Source: Streptomyces tsukubensis
Lineage (GTDB): Bacteria > Actinomycetota > Actinomycetes > Streptomycetales > Streptomycetaceae
Direction: 5' to 3'
Length of the DNA: 64,000 nt
Assembly: GCF_009296025.1 (NCBI RefSeq)
Contig: NZ_CP045178.1
Span: 1,550,001-1,614,000 of the forward strand
In this document: one piece after another, positions 9,119-18,191 of the stretch
Layout: each line of letters begins with the position of its first letter
Numbering within the stretch: the first letter of the stretch is position 1
Notes under the pieces: generated by a model
What the model was told of the DNA's origin: nothing
Database searches by the model: none
What the model saw: the letters and a program-made list of their open reading frames with translations, nothing else
Program-made: the position numbers and the translations under genes

Positions 9119-9203
9119 GTACGGCCGCGCGGGTGCCCTGCCGTACGAGGCCGCGCGGGTGCCCGGCCGTACGAGGCCGCGCGGGTGCCCGGCCGTACGG
9201 CGG
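9119..9203. repeat. 26-bp tandem repeat, about three copies
   Basis: Units at 9119-9142 (24 bases, two bases short), 9143-9168 and 9169-9194 share the core GGCCGCGCGGGTGCCC, and a partial fourth copy follows. The second and third copies are identical. The array is in non-coding DNA downstream of the LPMO hairpin; no role is evident. Confidence 0.85.
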
Positions 9204-9296
9204 ATACACGAAAGTCCGAGCCCACGGCTGCCGCACCATGGGTTCGGCCCGACGCGGCGGCCCCCGGCCGCGTACGCTCCGCCGCACCTGCGCCCC

Positions 9297-10265
9297 TCAC
9301 GCGGCCAGCGTCCCCGGCACCACCGCGCCGGGCCCGAATCGTGCCCTCGCCCGGTCGGCCGCCTCCTCGATACGGCGTGCCTTCTCGTCCGCCGGGTCGA
9401 AGGTGAGCTGGTGGGAGGCGTGTTCCGCGGGGGTGAGCCCCTCCGCGCGCAGGGAGACCCCGCGTACGCGGGCGCGTTGCAGGCCGAGCGCTTCGTACAG
9501 GGCGTACGCGGCGGCGGTCAGGGCCGTGGTGTGGGCGGTCGGTTCCTGGAGTCCGCGGGTGCGGGTGGTCGTGGAACGGTCCGCGTAACGCACCGTCAGC
9601 GTCAGCGAGCGGCAGATCTGTTCCTCGTCGCGCAGCCGCGCCCCCAGTTCACCGGTGATCGAGAGCAGTGCCCTGCGGTGGCGGAAGGGATCGAGTTCGT
9701 CGCGGTCGAAGGGGCGTTCCGCGGCGACGGAACGCGCGGCGGCGTTCGGGGTGACCGGCGCGCGGTCGATTCCGTGTGCCTTCTCCCGCACTTCGCGCCC
9801 CGCGCGGGCGCCGAGGATGCGCTGGAGTGTGCCGAGCGGCGCGGCGGCGACCCGGTCCACCGAGTCGAGTCCGTACGCGCACAGGGCGCGGGCCGTCGCG
9901 GAGCCGACGCCCGGCAGGGCCGCGACCGGCTTGCGGGCGAGGTACTCCGCGACGCCGTCGTCCGCCACCACCAGGGTGGTGCCCGCGGGCGCCTCGCGCG
10001 CGGCCATGCGGGCGATCATGGGCGTCGGTCCCGCGCCGATCGCGCACTCCACCCCGTGCAGGGCGAGCGCCCTGACCCTGATCAGTGAGGCGAGCCTGCC
10101 CGCGTCGCCGGCGAAGTAGCGGCGGGCGCCGCTCACATCGGCGAGGGCGGTGTCCGGCGGCAGCGCCTGCACCGCGGGGGTGATGCCCTCGACCGTGGCG
10201 AGCAGCGCGGGCAGGGCGGCCTCTTCCGCCGCGTCGAGCCGGAAGCGTACACAGAGGACGGTCAT
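9297..10265 (-). CDS. dinP2: Y-family DNA polymerase-like protein (DinP2/ImuB-like)
   Basis: This 322-residue protein has the helix-hairpin-helix region (LPGVGSATARAL) and little-finger domain of Y-family translesion polymerases, but its N-terminus is short. Only about 40 residues precede the block TALADVSGARRYF, which aligns with the DEAYLDVTG region of active enzymes; the catalytic Glu there is Thr, and no N-terminal Asp-x-Asp-type motif is seen. It therefore looks more like the non-catalytic ImuB adaptor than a working DinB, although S. coelicolor's counterpart was named DinP2. The ATG at 10265 overlaps the dnaE2 stop in ATGA, so the pair is co-translated and presumably SOS-controlled. Confidence 0.82.
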   Translation of the reverse strand: MTVLCVRFRLDAAEEAALPALLATVEGITPAVQALPPDTALADVSGARRYFAGDAGRLASLIRVRALALHGVECAIGAGPTPMIARMAAREAPAGTTLVVADDGVAEYLARKPVAALPGVGSATARALCAYGLDSVDRVAAAPLGTLQRILGARAGREVREKAHGIDRAPVTPNAAARSVAAERPFDRDELDPFRHRRALLSITGELGARLRDEEQICRSLTLTVRYADRSTTTRTRGLQEPTAHTTALTAAAYALYEALGLQRARVRGVSLRAEGLTPAEHASHQLTFDPADEKARRIEEAADRARARFGPGAVVPGTLAA

Positions 10266-13200
10266 CCGGCGCTCCCCTGGCTCTGGTGCCACAGCTTTCC
10301 ACCGGCGAGGGTGCGTCCGGTGGCCGCGGTGTCGGCGCCCGCGGGTTTGAGGTCGGCCCAGGGGTTGAGCTCGAACCCGGTGGACAGCTTGATGCGGCGG
10401 GCGGCCGACGGCGGTTCCTCCGGCATCGGTTCGAGCGGCTGGGCGAGTCGGCGGGAGACCGCTTCGAGGCCGCCCTCCGCGCGCAGTTCGAGGAGTTCCG
10501 CGAGGTTCCACGCGGCGACGCCGACGACGCTGAGGCTGCGTGGTCCGCGCCGCTGGACCGTACCGCGCACCAGCAGCAGCCACGAGTGGAAGACGGTGTG
10601 GGCGCAGCGTTCGTGGCTGTCGTCGAAGAACGCGAGGTCGGTCAATCCGCTGCCGTCGTCGAGGGTGGTGAAGACGACACGTTTGCCCGAGCGGATCGGC
10701 GGGGTCTGGGTGGCCGCCTTGGCGCCCGCGACCAGCACCGTGCTGCCGTGCGGGGCGTCCCGCAGTCGGCGTGCGGAGACCACGCCGAGTTCGTCGAGGA
10801 ACGCCTGGTGGTCGCCCATGAGGTGGCGGGAGGTGTCCATGCCGAGAACGCCGAGTTCCGCGCTGAGGCGCTCCGTCTCGTCCAGGTCGGGCAGGCCGGC
10901 CGCGGCCGTGCCGCGACCGCCGGACAGGGGGAGCTGGGCGCCGCCCGCTGTCGCGCCGCGCCGGGAGCGGTGCAGTTCGGACAGGTGGAGCAGCAGGTCA
11001 CGGCGGTTGGCGCCGAACGCGTCCAACGCGCCGACCTGCGCGAGCCGTTCGGCGACGGGTTTGCCGGGTCTCGCCCGCTCCCAGAAGTCGAGCAGGGAGG
11101 TGTAGGGCCGTCCCGCGGCGATCCGTTCCGCCTCGGCCTCGCTGATGCCGTGGACGTCGGAGAGCGCGAGTCGCACACCCCATTTCTCCCCCTCCTCCCC
11201 TCTCTTCCTCTTTTCACCAGACACCAGTTCGATGCTGTGAGCGACCGCCGAGTGGTTCACGTCCAGCGGCAGGATCGGCACACCGCGCCTGCGTGCGTCC
11301 GCGAGCAGCAGCCGCTTGGGGTACATGCCGGGGTCGTGGGTGAGCAGCCCCGCGTAGAAGGCGGCCGGGTGGTGGGTCTTGAGCCAGGCCGACTGGTAGG
11401 TGGGGACGGCGAACGCGACGGCGTGCGCCTTGCAGAAGCCGTAGGAGCCGAACGCCTCGACGATCCCCCAGGTGCGGGAGACGGTGTCCGCGTCGTACCC
11501 CTTGGCCGTCGCCTGCTGGGCGAACCAGAAACGGATCCGCCCCTGCGACTCGGGGTCGGAGAGGCCGCGCCTGACCCGGTCGGCCTCGTCCCTGCCGCAG
11601 CCGGTCATGACGTTCACGATCTCGATGATCTGCTCGTGGAAGACGACGACGCCGTACGTGTCCTCCAGGGCGTCCGCGAGGTCGGGGTGCGGGTGGCGGA
11701 CGGGCGCGCGGCCGTGTCTGGCCTCGATGAAGGGGCGCACCATGTCGGCGGCGACCGGCCCGGGGCGGAAGAGGGAGATGTCGACCACCAGATCGTGGAA
11801 GGTGGACGGCTGGAGGCGGCCTACCAGGTCGCGCTGGCCGGGAGACTCGATCTGGAAGCAGCCGAGCGTCTCGGTGGACTGGATCATCCGGTAGGTCGCG
11901 GGGTCGCCCTCGGGTACCGCGTCGAGGTCGACCTTCTCGCCCGAGGCGCGGCCGACCTCGGCGACCGCGTGGGCCATCGCCGACTGCATCCGTACGCCGA
12001 GTACGTCCAGTTTCAGCAGGCCCAGGTCCTCCACGTCCTCCTTGTCGAACTGCGCCATGGGCAGCCCCTCGCCGCTGGTGGGCACGACGGGGGTGCGGCG
12101 CGGCAGCGAGGCGTCGGAGAGCAGCACTCCGCACGGGTGCATGGCGATACCGCGCGGCAGCGCGTCCAGCGCCTCGACCATGTCCCAGAGCCTTGAGTAC
12201 TCCTCCTTCTCCTTGGCGATCCCGGCCAGTTCCGGCAGTTCCTCCATGGCGGAGCGGGCGTCGCGGGCGCGGATGTGCGGGAACGCCTTGGCGATCCTGT
12301 CGATGTCGGCGGGGTCGAGGGAGAGCGCGGCGCCCACGTCCCTGATGGCGTGCCGCACCCGGTAGGTCTCGGGCATGGCGACGGTCGCGACGCGCTCGGC
12401 CCCGAAGCGGTCGATGATCGTGCGGTAGACGTCGAGCCTGCGCGCGGATTCCACGTCGATGTCGATGTCGGGCAGTACGGAGCGCCGCTTGGAGAGGAAG
12501 CGTTCCATCAGGAGCCCGTGGTCGAGCGGGTCGGCGTGCGCGATCCCGATGAGGTGGTTGACCAGGGAGCCCGCGCCGGAGCCGCGTGCGGCCACCCTGA
12601 CGCCCATCTCCCTTACGTCGTCCACGACCTGGGAGACGGTGAGGAAGTAGGAGGCGAATCCGTGGTGGGCGATGATGTCCAGCTCGTGGTGCATCCGCTC
12701 CCAGTACGCGCGCCGCCCCGGCACCCTGTCGTAGCCACGCAGCACCATGCCCGCGGTGGCGCGGGAGGCCAGCGCGCGCTGGGCGGTACGCCTTCCCGCC
12801 CCGACGAGGTGCGGTTCCGGGAACCGTACGGAGCCGATGCCGAGGTCGTCCTCGGGGTCGACCACGCACTCCGCGGCGGCGGTGCGGGTCTGTTCGAGCA
12901 GGTGGTGGGCGGTGTCGCGGCGGAACCCCGCGGCCTCCACGATCAGCTCGGCCTCGCGCAGCATCAGCTCCTCACCCTTGAGCCAGCGCTCGCCGCTGTC
13001 CAGTCCCCCGCGCGGGTCGACCGGCACCAGCCTGCGGGCCGCGTCCAGGATGTCGGCGACGGGCCCCTGGCCGGGGTCGGCGTAGCGGACGGCGTTGGTG
13101 AGTACGGGGCGTATCCGCTGTTCGGCGGCGAAGCCGACCGTACGTGCGGCCAGCCGGAGCGAGCCGGGGCCCGTGCCCTTGCGGCCGTGGTGGACGGCCT

Positions 13201-13732
13201 CCAGCCGTATCCCGTCGCCGTACAGCTCGCGCCAGGGTGCGAGGAGTCGCGCGGCCCGGTCGGGGCGGCCGGCGGCGAGGGCCCTGCCGACGTCGGAGGC
13301 GGGGCCGAGCAGCACGGTCAGTCCCTCGCCGTGGTTCTCCTGCCAGGGCAGCAGGGGCGGCCCGCCGTCGGCGTGGGCGGCGGTGAGCAGCCGGCACAGG
13401 GAGGCCCAGCCCTTCGCACCCTCGCGGGCGAGATAGGTCGCGCGAGGCGCGGACTCGTCGACGAAGGCGCCGCCGCGCACCGGGGCCCTGCGGCGGTCCC
13501 TCGCGGGCTCCCCCACGGCGATCTCGGCGCCGAACAGCGGGCGTACCCCTTGCGCGGCGCATGCCTTGGCGAAACGGACCGCTCCGGAGACGGTGTCACG
13601 GTCGGTGAGCGCCACGGCGTCCATACCGCGCTCGGCGGCCCGCTCCGCGAGTCGCTCCGGGTGCGAGGCGCCGTAGCGGAGGGAGTATCCGGACGCGGTG
13701 TGCAGATGCGTGAAGCCCGGGAAGTTCGGCAC
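10262..13732 (-). CDS. dnaE2: error-prone DNA polymerase III alpha subunit DnaE2
   Basis: The 1156-residue protein begins with a PHP domain (FTHLHTASGYSLRYG), followed by the C-family polymerase core with the catalytic PDIDIDVES motif, then HhH and OB domains. DnaE2 (ImuC) performs mutagenic lesion bypass. I choose GTG 13732 because AGGAGG at 13739-13744 sits six bases upstream and the PHP domain starts immediately after. An in-frame ATG at 13792 overlaps the probable -10 element and lacks a ribosome site. A LexA-like box lies about 70 bases upstream. The downstream Y-family-like gene overlaps by four bases. In S. coelicolor this pair has been linked to telomere replication as well as damage tolerance. 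Confidence 0.95.
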   Translation of the reverse strand: MPNFPGFTHLHTASGYSLRYGASHPERLAERAAERGMDAVALTDRDTVSGAVRFAKACAAQGVRPLFGAEIAVGEPARDRRRAPVRGGAFVDESAPRATYLAREGAKGWASLCRLLTAAHADGGPPLLPWQENHGEGLTVLLGPASDVGRALAAGRPDRAARLLAPWRELYGDGIRLEAVHHGRKGTGPGSLRLAARTVGFAAEQRIRPVLTNAVRYADPGQGPVADILDAARRLVPVDPRGGLDSGERWLKGEELMLREAELIVEAAGFRRDTAHHLLEQTRTAAAECVVDPEDDLGIGSVRFPEPHLVGAGRRTAQRALASRATAGMVLRGYDRVPGRRAYWERMHHELDIIAHHGFASYFLTVSQVVDDVREMGVRVAARGSGAGSLVNHLIGIAHADPLDHGLLMERFLSKRRSVLPDIDIDVESARRLDVYRTIIDRFGAERVATVAMPETYRVRHAIRDVGAALSLDPADIDRIAKAFPHIRARDARSAMEELPELAGIAKEKEEYSRLWDMVEALDALPRGIAMHPCGVLLSDASLPRRTPVVPTSGEGLPMAQFDKEDVEDLGLLKLDVLGVRMQSAMAHAVAEVGRASGEKVDLDAVPEGDPATYRMIQSTETLGCFQIESPGQRDLVGRLQPSTFHDLVVDISLFRPGPVAADMVRPFIEARHGRAPVRHPHPDLADALEDTYGVVVFHEQIIEIVNVMTGCGRDEADRVRRGLSDPESQGRIRFWFAQQATAKGYDADTVSRTWGIVEAFGSYGFCKAHAVAFAVPTYQSAWLKTHHPAAFYAGLLTHDPGMYPKRLLLADARRRGVPILPLDVNHSAVAHSIELVSGEKRKRGEEGEKWGVRLALSDVHGISEAEAERIAAGRPYTSLLDFWERARPGKPVAERLAQVGALDAFGANRRDLLLHLSELHRSRRGATAGGAQLPLSGGRGTAAAGLPDLDETERLSAELGVLGMDTSRHLMGDHQAFLDELGVVSARRLRDAPHGSTVLVAGAKAATQTPPIRSGKRVVFTTLDDGSGLTDLAFFDDSHERCAHTVFHSWLLLVRGTVQRRGPRSLSVVGVAAWNLAELLELRAEGGLEAVSRRLAQPLEPMPEEPPSAARRIKLSTGFELNPWADLKPAGADTAATGRTLAGGKLWHQSQGSAG

Positions 13733-13802
13733 ACGCACCTCCTGGACCACTTTCGTATCTCTTCGGTATTCCACCCCCTCCTTCTCCACCATAGACCAAG
13801 TT

Positions 13803-13818
13803 TCGAACGTTCGTACGA
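13803..13818 (-). promoter_or_regulatory. LexA/SOS box of dnaE2
   Basis: TCGAACGTTCGTACGA matches the actinobacterial LexA operator TCGAAC-N4-GTTCGA at 11 of 12 conserved positions. It lies 71-86 bases upstream of the chosen dnaE2 start and would overlap the -35 region of a promoter whose -10 is TATGGT on the minus strand. Confidence 0.78.
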
Positions 13819-13943
13819 TTGCCGATTCGGGGCACCTCCGCTCACCCCCGGCCGTACCCCGTTCGGCCCCGCCGACCACCCCGCGTCACCCGTCTCGCCC
13901 GCCCCCGCCTGCGGGACCTGCCCGCGCCCAGGACCGTGGGGGC

Positions 13944-15068
13944 ATGACGCAGACCGCCGACGCACCCCGCAGAGACTTCCGCGACGAGGTGAGGAACGCG
14001 GTCACCCCGAGAGCCGCGCTGCTCGTCATCGGCGTACTGGCCCTCCAGATGCTCTTCATCGCCTCCTACGTCGGAGCGCTGCACCACCCCGAACCGAAGG
14101 ACATCAAGGTCGCCGTCGTCGCACCCGAACAGGTCTCCTCGCACACGGTGCGACGGCTGGAGCGGCTGCCCGGCAGCCCGCTGAAACCCAGGGCACTGCC
14201 CGACGAAGCGAGCGCCAGGCGCCAGATGATGAACCGCGACATCGACGCCGCCGTGGTGATCGATCCACGCGGGGAGACCGACAGGCTGCTGACCGCCTCG
14301 GGCCAGGGCGCCTCGGAGACCCGGGTGATCGAACAGCTCTTCCAGAAGGTCGAACAGTCGCAGAACCGGACCCTCAAGATCGAGGACATCGCCGCCGCCG
14401 ACCCCGAGGACGCCAACGGCCTCTCCTCGTTCTATCTGATCATCGGCTGGTGCGTGGGCGGCTATCTGTGCGCCGCGATCCTCGCGATCAGCGCGGGGGC
14501 CCGCCCCGCGAACCTCAGCAGGGCCGTGATCAGGCTGCTGGTGATGGTGCCCTACTCCATCGCCTCAGGACTGCTCGGCGCGGTCATCGTCGGGCCGATC
14601 CTCGGCGCGCTGCCCGGCAGCCTCCTCGGCCTGTGGGGGCTCGGGGCGCTGGTGGTCTTCTCGGTCGGCGCGGCCACCCTCGCCCTCCAGACCGTCTTCG
14701 GGATCGTCGGCATCGGCCTCGCCATCCTGCTGATCGTGGTGGCGGGCAACCCGAGCGCGGGCGGCGCCTTCCCGCTGCCGCTGATCCCGCCCTTCTGGCA
14801 GGCGATCGGCCCCGCCCTGCCGCCGGGCGCGGGCACCTGGGTGGCACGCTCCATCGCCTACTTCCGAGGCAACGCCGTCACGGGGCCACTGCTGGTCCTC
14901 TCCGCGTGGGCGGTGGCCGGCACCCTCATCACCCTGCTCGGCTCGGCGCTGCGCGGGGGCCGCACCCGCGAGGGCGTGCACACGGGCCCGGCCACCCCGT
15001 ACGGGGACACGGCGAGCGGGGCCCACCAGGCCCCTGGCGGACCCGGCCGCCCGAACGGGCTCGGCTGA
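13944..15068 (+). CDS. multi-pass membrane protein, ABC-2/YhgE-like
   Basis: The 374-residue protein has one membrane segment near residues 25-47, an extracytoplasmic domain of roughly 150 residues, and then five to six clustered membrane spans from about residue 175 to 345. That topology, one span, a large loop and a block of spans, is shared by ABC-2-type permeases and YhgE/Pip-like or DUF3533-like proteins. No ATPase gene is adjacent. ATG 13944 is preceded by a G-rich ribosome site. The start codon is about 130 bases from the LexA box of divergent dnaE2, so the promoters may interact. Function is not known. Confidence 0.75.
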   Translation: MTQTADAPRRDFRDEVRNAVTPRAALLVIGVLALQMLFIASYVGALHHPEPKDIKVAVVAPEQVSSHTVRRLERLPGSPLKPRALPDEASARRQMMNRDIDAAVVIDPRGETDRLLTASGQGASETRVIEQLFQKVEQSQNRTLKIEDIAAADPEDANGLSSFYLIIGWCVGGYLCAAILAISAGARPANLSRAVIRLLVMVPYSIASGLLGAVIVGPILGALPGSLLGLWGLGALVVFSVGAATLALQTVFGIVGIGLAILLIVVAGNPSAGGAFPLPLIPPFWQAIGPALPPGAGTWVARSIAYFRGNAVTGPLLVLSAWAVAGTLITLLGSALRGGRTREGVHTGPATPYGDTASGAHQAPGGPGRPNGLG

Positions 15069-15147
15069 GCCGAGGGGGCCCGCGATACCGGAGGCCACAA
15101 CACCCCAAGACCGCCGTGACACCCGAAGGACCGCTGTGACACGCGAA

Positions 15148-15195
15148 GGACCGCTGTCCCGCCCCCGGCGTACGAGGGGGACGGGACAGCGGTCC
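15148..15195. terminator. bidirectional terminator hairpin
   Basis: A perfect 14-bp stem (GGACCGCTGTCCCG at 15148-15161 with its complement at 15182-15195) is extended by inner C/G pairs. It lies between the convergent membrane-protein and protease genes. Two near-copies of its left arm (GACCGCTGTGACAC type) precede it at 15111-15145. Confidence 0.75.
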
Positions 15196-15209
15196 GTGCG
15201 GTGGTGCTC

Positions 15210-15274
15210 GATCGGTCAGGCCGGTCGGTCAGGCCGGTCGGTCAGGCCGGTCGGTCAGGCCGGTCGGTCAGGCC
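15210..15274. repeat. 13-bp tandem repeat, five copies
   Basis: The unit GGTCGGTCAGGCC occurs four times perfectly after one copy with a single mismatch, and is followed by related GACCGGCC blocks to about 15292. It is non-coding and lies downstream of both convergent genes. Confidence 0.9.
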
Positions 15275-15342
15275 GACCGGCCGACCGGCCATCCATCCGG
15301 CTACGGGCAGGGCCGGAAGAAGGACCGGAGGCCGAGGGGGCC

Positions 15343-16431
15343 TCAGCCGATCTCGGCGCCGAACGCGTCCAGCGCCTCAGGCACCGGCTGGAAGAAGGTC
15401 TCCCCGCCGGAGGTGCAGTCGCCGCTGCCGCCCGAGGTGAGGCCGATCGCGCTGGAACCGGCGAAGAGCGAGCCGCCGGAGTCGCCGGGCTCGGCGCAGA
15501 CCGTGGTCTCGATCAGGCCCTCGACGATCCCGTCCGCGCCGTAGTTCACGGTCGCGTCGAGCGCGGTGACCTCACCGTCGTGCACCTGGGTGGTCGAGCC
15601 GCTGCGGGTCACCTTCATCCCGACGGTGGCGTCACCGGCGCCGGTGATCTCCTGGGCGCTCCCGTCGTACAGGTTCACCTCACTCGGGTGGTCCGTGTCG
15701 GAGCTGTACTTGACCAGGCCGTAGTCGTTGCCGGGGAATTCGGAACCGGCGTTGCTGCCCAGCGCGTTGCCCGAGGAGTCGGTCCAGTCGTCGATCGCCT
15801 CGGTGCAGTGGCCCGCCGTGATGAAGTACGGCTCACCGCCCTTCACGACGTTGAAGCCGAGCGAGCAGCGCCCTCCCGACCCCTCGATGGCGTCGCCACC
15901 CGCGATGAGCGGCTTGAACTCCCCAGCGCTGCGCTTGAGTTCGGCCTTGGCGCCGAGCTTGTCCACGGCCTTGGTGAGCTGCCCGAGCTCGGCGGCGCCG
16001 ACCGTACGGTCGGCGGTGACGACCACCTTGTTGGAGGTGGGGTCGATGGCCCACGACGTGCCGGGGATCTTGGTGGTCCGCTTCGCGACGGCGCCGCGGG
16101 CCTCCTTCAGTTCGGCTGTCGAGTTCTCCACGACTCTCGCCTTGGCACCCGCCTTCTCGACGGTGTCCGCGGCCTTCTCGCTCACGACGTTCACGACAAG
16201 GTGCTTGGCCTTGGCGTCGTAGTAGGTACCGGCCGAGCTGTCGGCACCCAGGTCTCCCGTGAGGTGCGAGGCCAGCTTTTCGGCCTTCGCCACGGACAGA
16301 GTGTGCGGGGCGGCCGTGGGGGTCGCCTCACTCGCGCTCGCACTCTGGAAGGTGAAACCGGCCACCACGAGCGCGGCGACACCGGTACCGGCGACGGCTG
16401 CACGCCGCCCGACTATCCGACGGTGCTTCAA
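15343..16431 (-). CDS. secreted chymotrypsin-like protease, streptogrisin family (S1E)
   Basis: The precursor is 362 residues: an Arg-rich signal, a propeptide of alpha-lytic type, and a mature domain starting near [11 protein letters not shown]. The catalytic triad is visible as [13 protein letters not shown] and GDSGGS. The N-terminal pro-region normally folds the protease and is then removed. The start is TTG 16431: AGGAGG at 16439-16444 is spaced seven bases away and the signal peptide begins directly ([10 protein letters not shown]). The gene faces the membrane-protein gene across a strong hairpin. A second streptogrisin lies 1.8 kb away, on the far side of a slipin gene. Confidence 0.93.
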   Translation of the reverse strand: MKHRRIVGRRAAVAGTGVAALVVAGFTFQSASASEATPTAAPHTLSVAKAEKLASHLTGDLGADSSAGTYYDAKAKHLVVNVVSEKAADTVEKAGAKARVVENSTAELKEARGAVAKRTTKIPGTSWAIDPTSNKVVVTADRTVGAAELGQLTKAVDKLGAKAELKRSAGEFKPLIAGGDAIEGSGGRCSLGFNVVKGGEPYFITAGHCTEAIDDWTDSSGNALGSNAGSEFPGNDYGLVKYSSDTDHPSEVNLYDGSAQEITGAGDATVGMKVTRSGSTTQVHDGEVTALDATVNYGADGIVEGLIETTVCAEPGDSGGSLFAGSSAIGLTSGGSGDCTSGGETFFQPVPEALDAFGAEIG

Positions 16432-16720
16432 TTTACGTCCTCCTGTGGGGGGTTGGTCCCGGCTGTTGTGGGGGGCCGAGACCGGAAGGCGTACGCGCAC
16501 GGAGCCATGCCGCAGGAAAAAGCCGCGTCCATGTCAACGTGTGACGCCCACTATCGCGACGCCCCCCAGGGCCACACAAGACCGACTTCAGGACGCGTGT
16601 ACGACACCTACCGGCCTACGGGGGTTTAAATTCCAGCCACCTCGCCGTCCATGGTCACGCCGCTCGTGGTGACTGGTTCACGCGTCGCGGAACGGCCAGC
16701 AGAACGGCGATGAGCGAGGT

Positions 16721-17812
16721 CTAGTCCTGTCTTGTTCTCGCCCCTTCGAAACCGGAAACCATCGGGTCCTGTCGACCATCGGGCTCCTCGGCGTCCGATG
16801 CCGGGGGCGCGGCCGGAGCGTTCGGTTCCGCCGCGGCCCCTGCCACTCCCGCCGCCCCCGGCGATGCCAGGCCCGCGGCCTTGGCTGCCTCGATGGCCTC
16901 GGCCCGAGTCGCCGGAGCCACGGCCTCCGCATCGGGCGCACCCGGCGCCACGACCTCCGGCGCGGCCGAGGGAGCGGGGGCGGGTGCGGGAGAGGTAGGA
17001 GCGGAGTCGCGTACGGCGGCTGGCTCCTGCTCCGCCCCGGGGGCCGGGGCCGGCTGTCCCGCGCGCTCAAGGAAGCGCAGCAGTTCCACGGGGAAGGGCA
17101 GGACGAGGGTGGAGTTCTTCTCGGCCGCCACGGCGGTGATGGTCTGGAGCAGCCGCAGTTGCAGCGCCGAGGGGGTCGCCGCCATCTGCTGGGCGGCCTC
17201 CGACAGCTTCTGGGACGCCTGGAGTTCCGCGTCGGCGTTGATGACCCGGGCCCGCCGGTCCCTGTCGGCCTCCGCCTGACGCGCCATCGAACGCTTCATC
17301 GTCTCGGGCAGCGACACATCCTTGATCTCCACCCGGTCGATGCTGACGCCCCACCCCACGGCGGGACTGTCGAGCATCAGCTCCAGACCCTGGTTGAGCT
17401 GTTCGCGGTTGGAGAGGAGATCGTCGAGGTCGCTCTTGCCGATGATCGAACGCAGCGAGGTCTGCGCCATCTGGGAGACGGCGAAGCGGTAGTCCTCGAC
17501 CCTGACCACCGCTTCGGAGGCGTCGATCACCTTGAAGTAGATGACGGCGTCCACCCGGACCGACACGTTGTCGCGCGTAATGCCGTCCTGGGCCGGCACG
17601 GGCATCGTCACGATCTGCATGTTGACTTTCCGCAGCCGGTCGACGAACGGCACGATCATCGTGAACCCGGGCCCGCGCGCGGCCGGGAGGAGTTTCCCGA
17701 GCCGGAACACCACACCGCGTTCGTACTGCTTGATGACCCGGGCCGCCGCCAACGTGTAGACCACGGCGGCGGACGCCACTGTCACGCCCGCCGTAATCAA
17801 CTCTTCGCCCAT
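16721..17812 (-). CDS. slipin/stomatin-like SPFH (band 7) membrane protein
   Basis: The 363-residue protein has a single N-terminal membrane anchor (about residues 5-25) followed by the YERGVVFRLGKLL opening of the band 7/SPFH domain, then a coiled-coil region rich in Ala and Glu to about residue 240. Slipins oligomerise at membranes and act as scaffolds, often with an NfeD-type protease; no nfeD is visible here. The C-terminal 110 residues are Ala/Pro-rich and low complexity. The start ATG 17812 is chosen because the segment before it is not membrane-like. It lies between two secreted-protease genes, all on the minus strand but with separate spacing. Confidence 0.9.
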   Translation of the reverse strand: MGEELITAGVTVASAAVVYTLAAARVIKQYERGVVFRLGKLLPAARGPGFTMIVPFVDRLRKVNMQIVTMPVPAQDGITRDNVSVRVDAVIYFKVIDASEAVVRVEDYRFAVSQMAQTSLRSIIGKSDLDDLLSNREQLNQGLELMLDSPAVGWGVSIDRVEIKDVSLPETMKRSMARQAEADRDRRARVINADAELQASQKLSEAAQQMAATPSALQLRLLQTITAVAAEKNSTLVLPFPVELLRFLERAGQPAPAPGAEQEPAAVRDSAPTSPAPAPAPSAAPEVVAPGAPDAEAVAPATRAEAIEAAKAAGLASPGAAGVAGAAAEPNAPAAPPASDAEEPDGRQDPMVSGFEGARTRQD

Positions 17813-18082
17813 GAGGGCCCCCAGAGGTCGAACGGGACGGATATGTCCTGAGAAGACGGTAACCCCACCACCCGGCGGGCAGGGAGGCCCGCGCACCGGC
17901 CTCTTCCACCCGCTTTTTCGGCTCAAACAGCCACGTACGGGAGCGGCGTCGAAGAGGACGGGACTCCGTCCGGTCCGGAGAGAACCGACGGGGAGGAAGA
18001 CCGGGAGAAACAGGAGGGAGCAGGAGCAGAGGGAACAAGGGGGGGGACAGCAGAGGGAAGGAACGGCAGGGAAGAACAGCGA

Positions 18083-18115
18083 AGGGCCCCCGCGCGGCGT
18101 CCCGCGCGAGGGCCC
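18083..18115 (-). terminator. terminator downstream of streptogrisin B-like gene
   Basis: GGGCCC-flanked arms with an inner CCGCGCG stem form a hairpin of about 13 pairs with one mismatch, roughly 75 bases past the stop at 18192. The rest of 17813-18191 is low-complexity purine-rich DNA with no gene. Confidence 0.55.
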
Positions 18116-18191
18116 CTCCACAGTGGGCCGCCTTCTGGTGAAGGGCGTCCCGCCCCTGGCGTCCGGCCCGAGGGACCGGAGCCGGATCCGG

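Noticed and set aside
10286..12196. Long open frame antisense to dnaE2
   Set aside because: It exists only because of high GC; the peptide lacks any fold signature, while the other strand encodes intact DnaE2 motifs.
13790..13792. ATG as the dnaE2 start
   Set aside because: It overlaps the likely -10 element, has no ribosome site, and the family PHP domain begins 20 codons later at a GTG with AGGAGG.
16429..16500. ATG 16500 as the start of the S1E protease
   Set aside because: It would add 23 residues before the signal peptide; TTG 16431 has AGGAGG at the right spacing and begins the signal directly.
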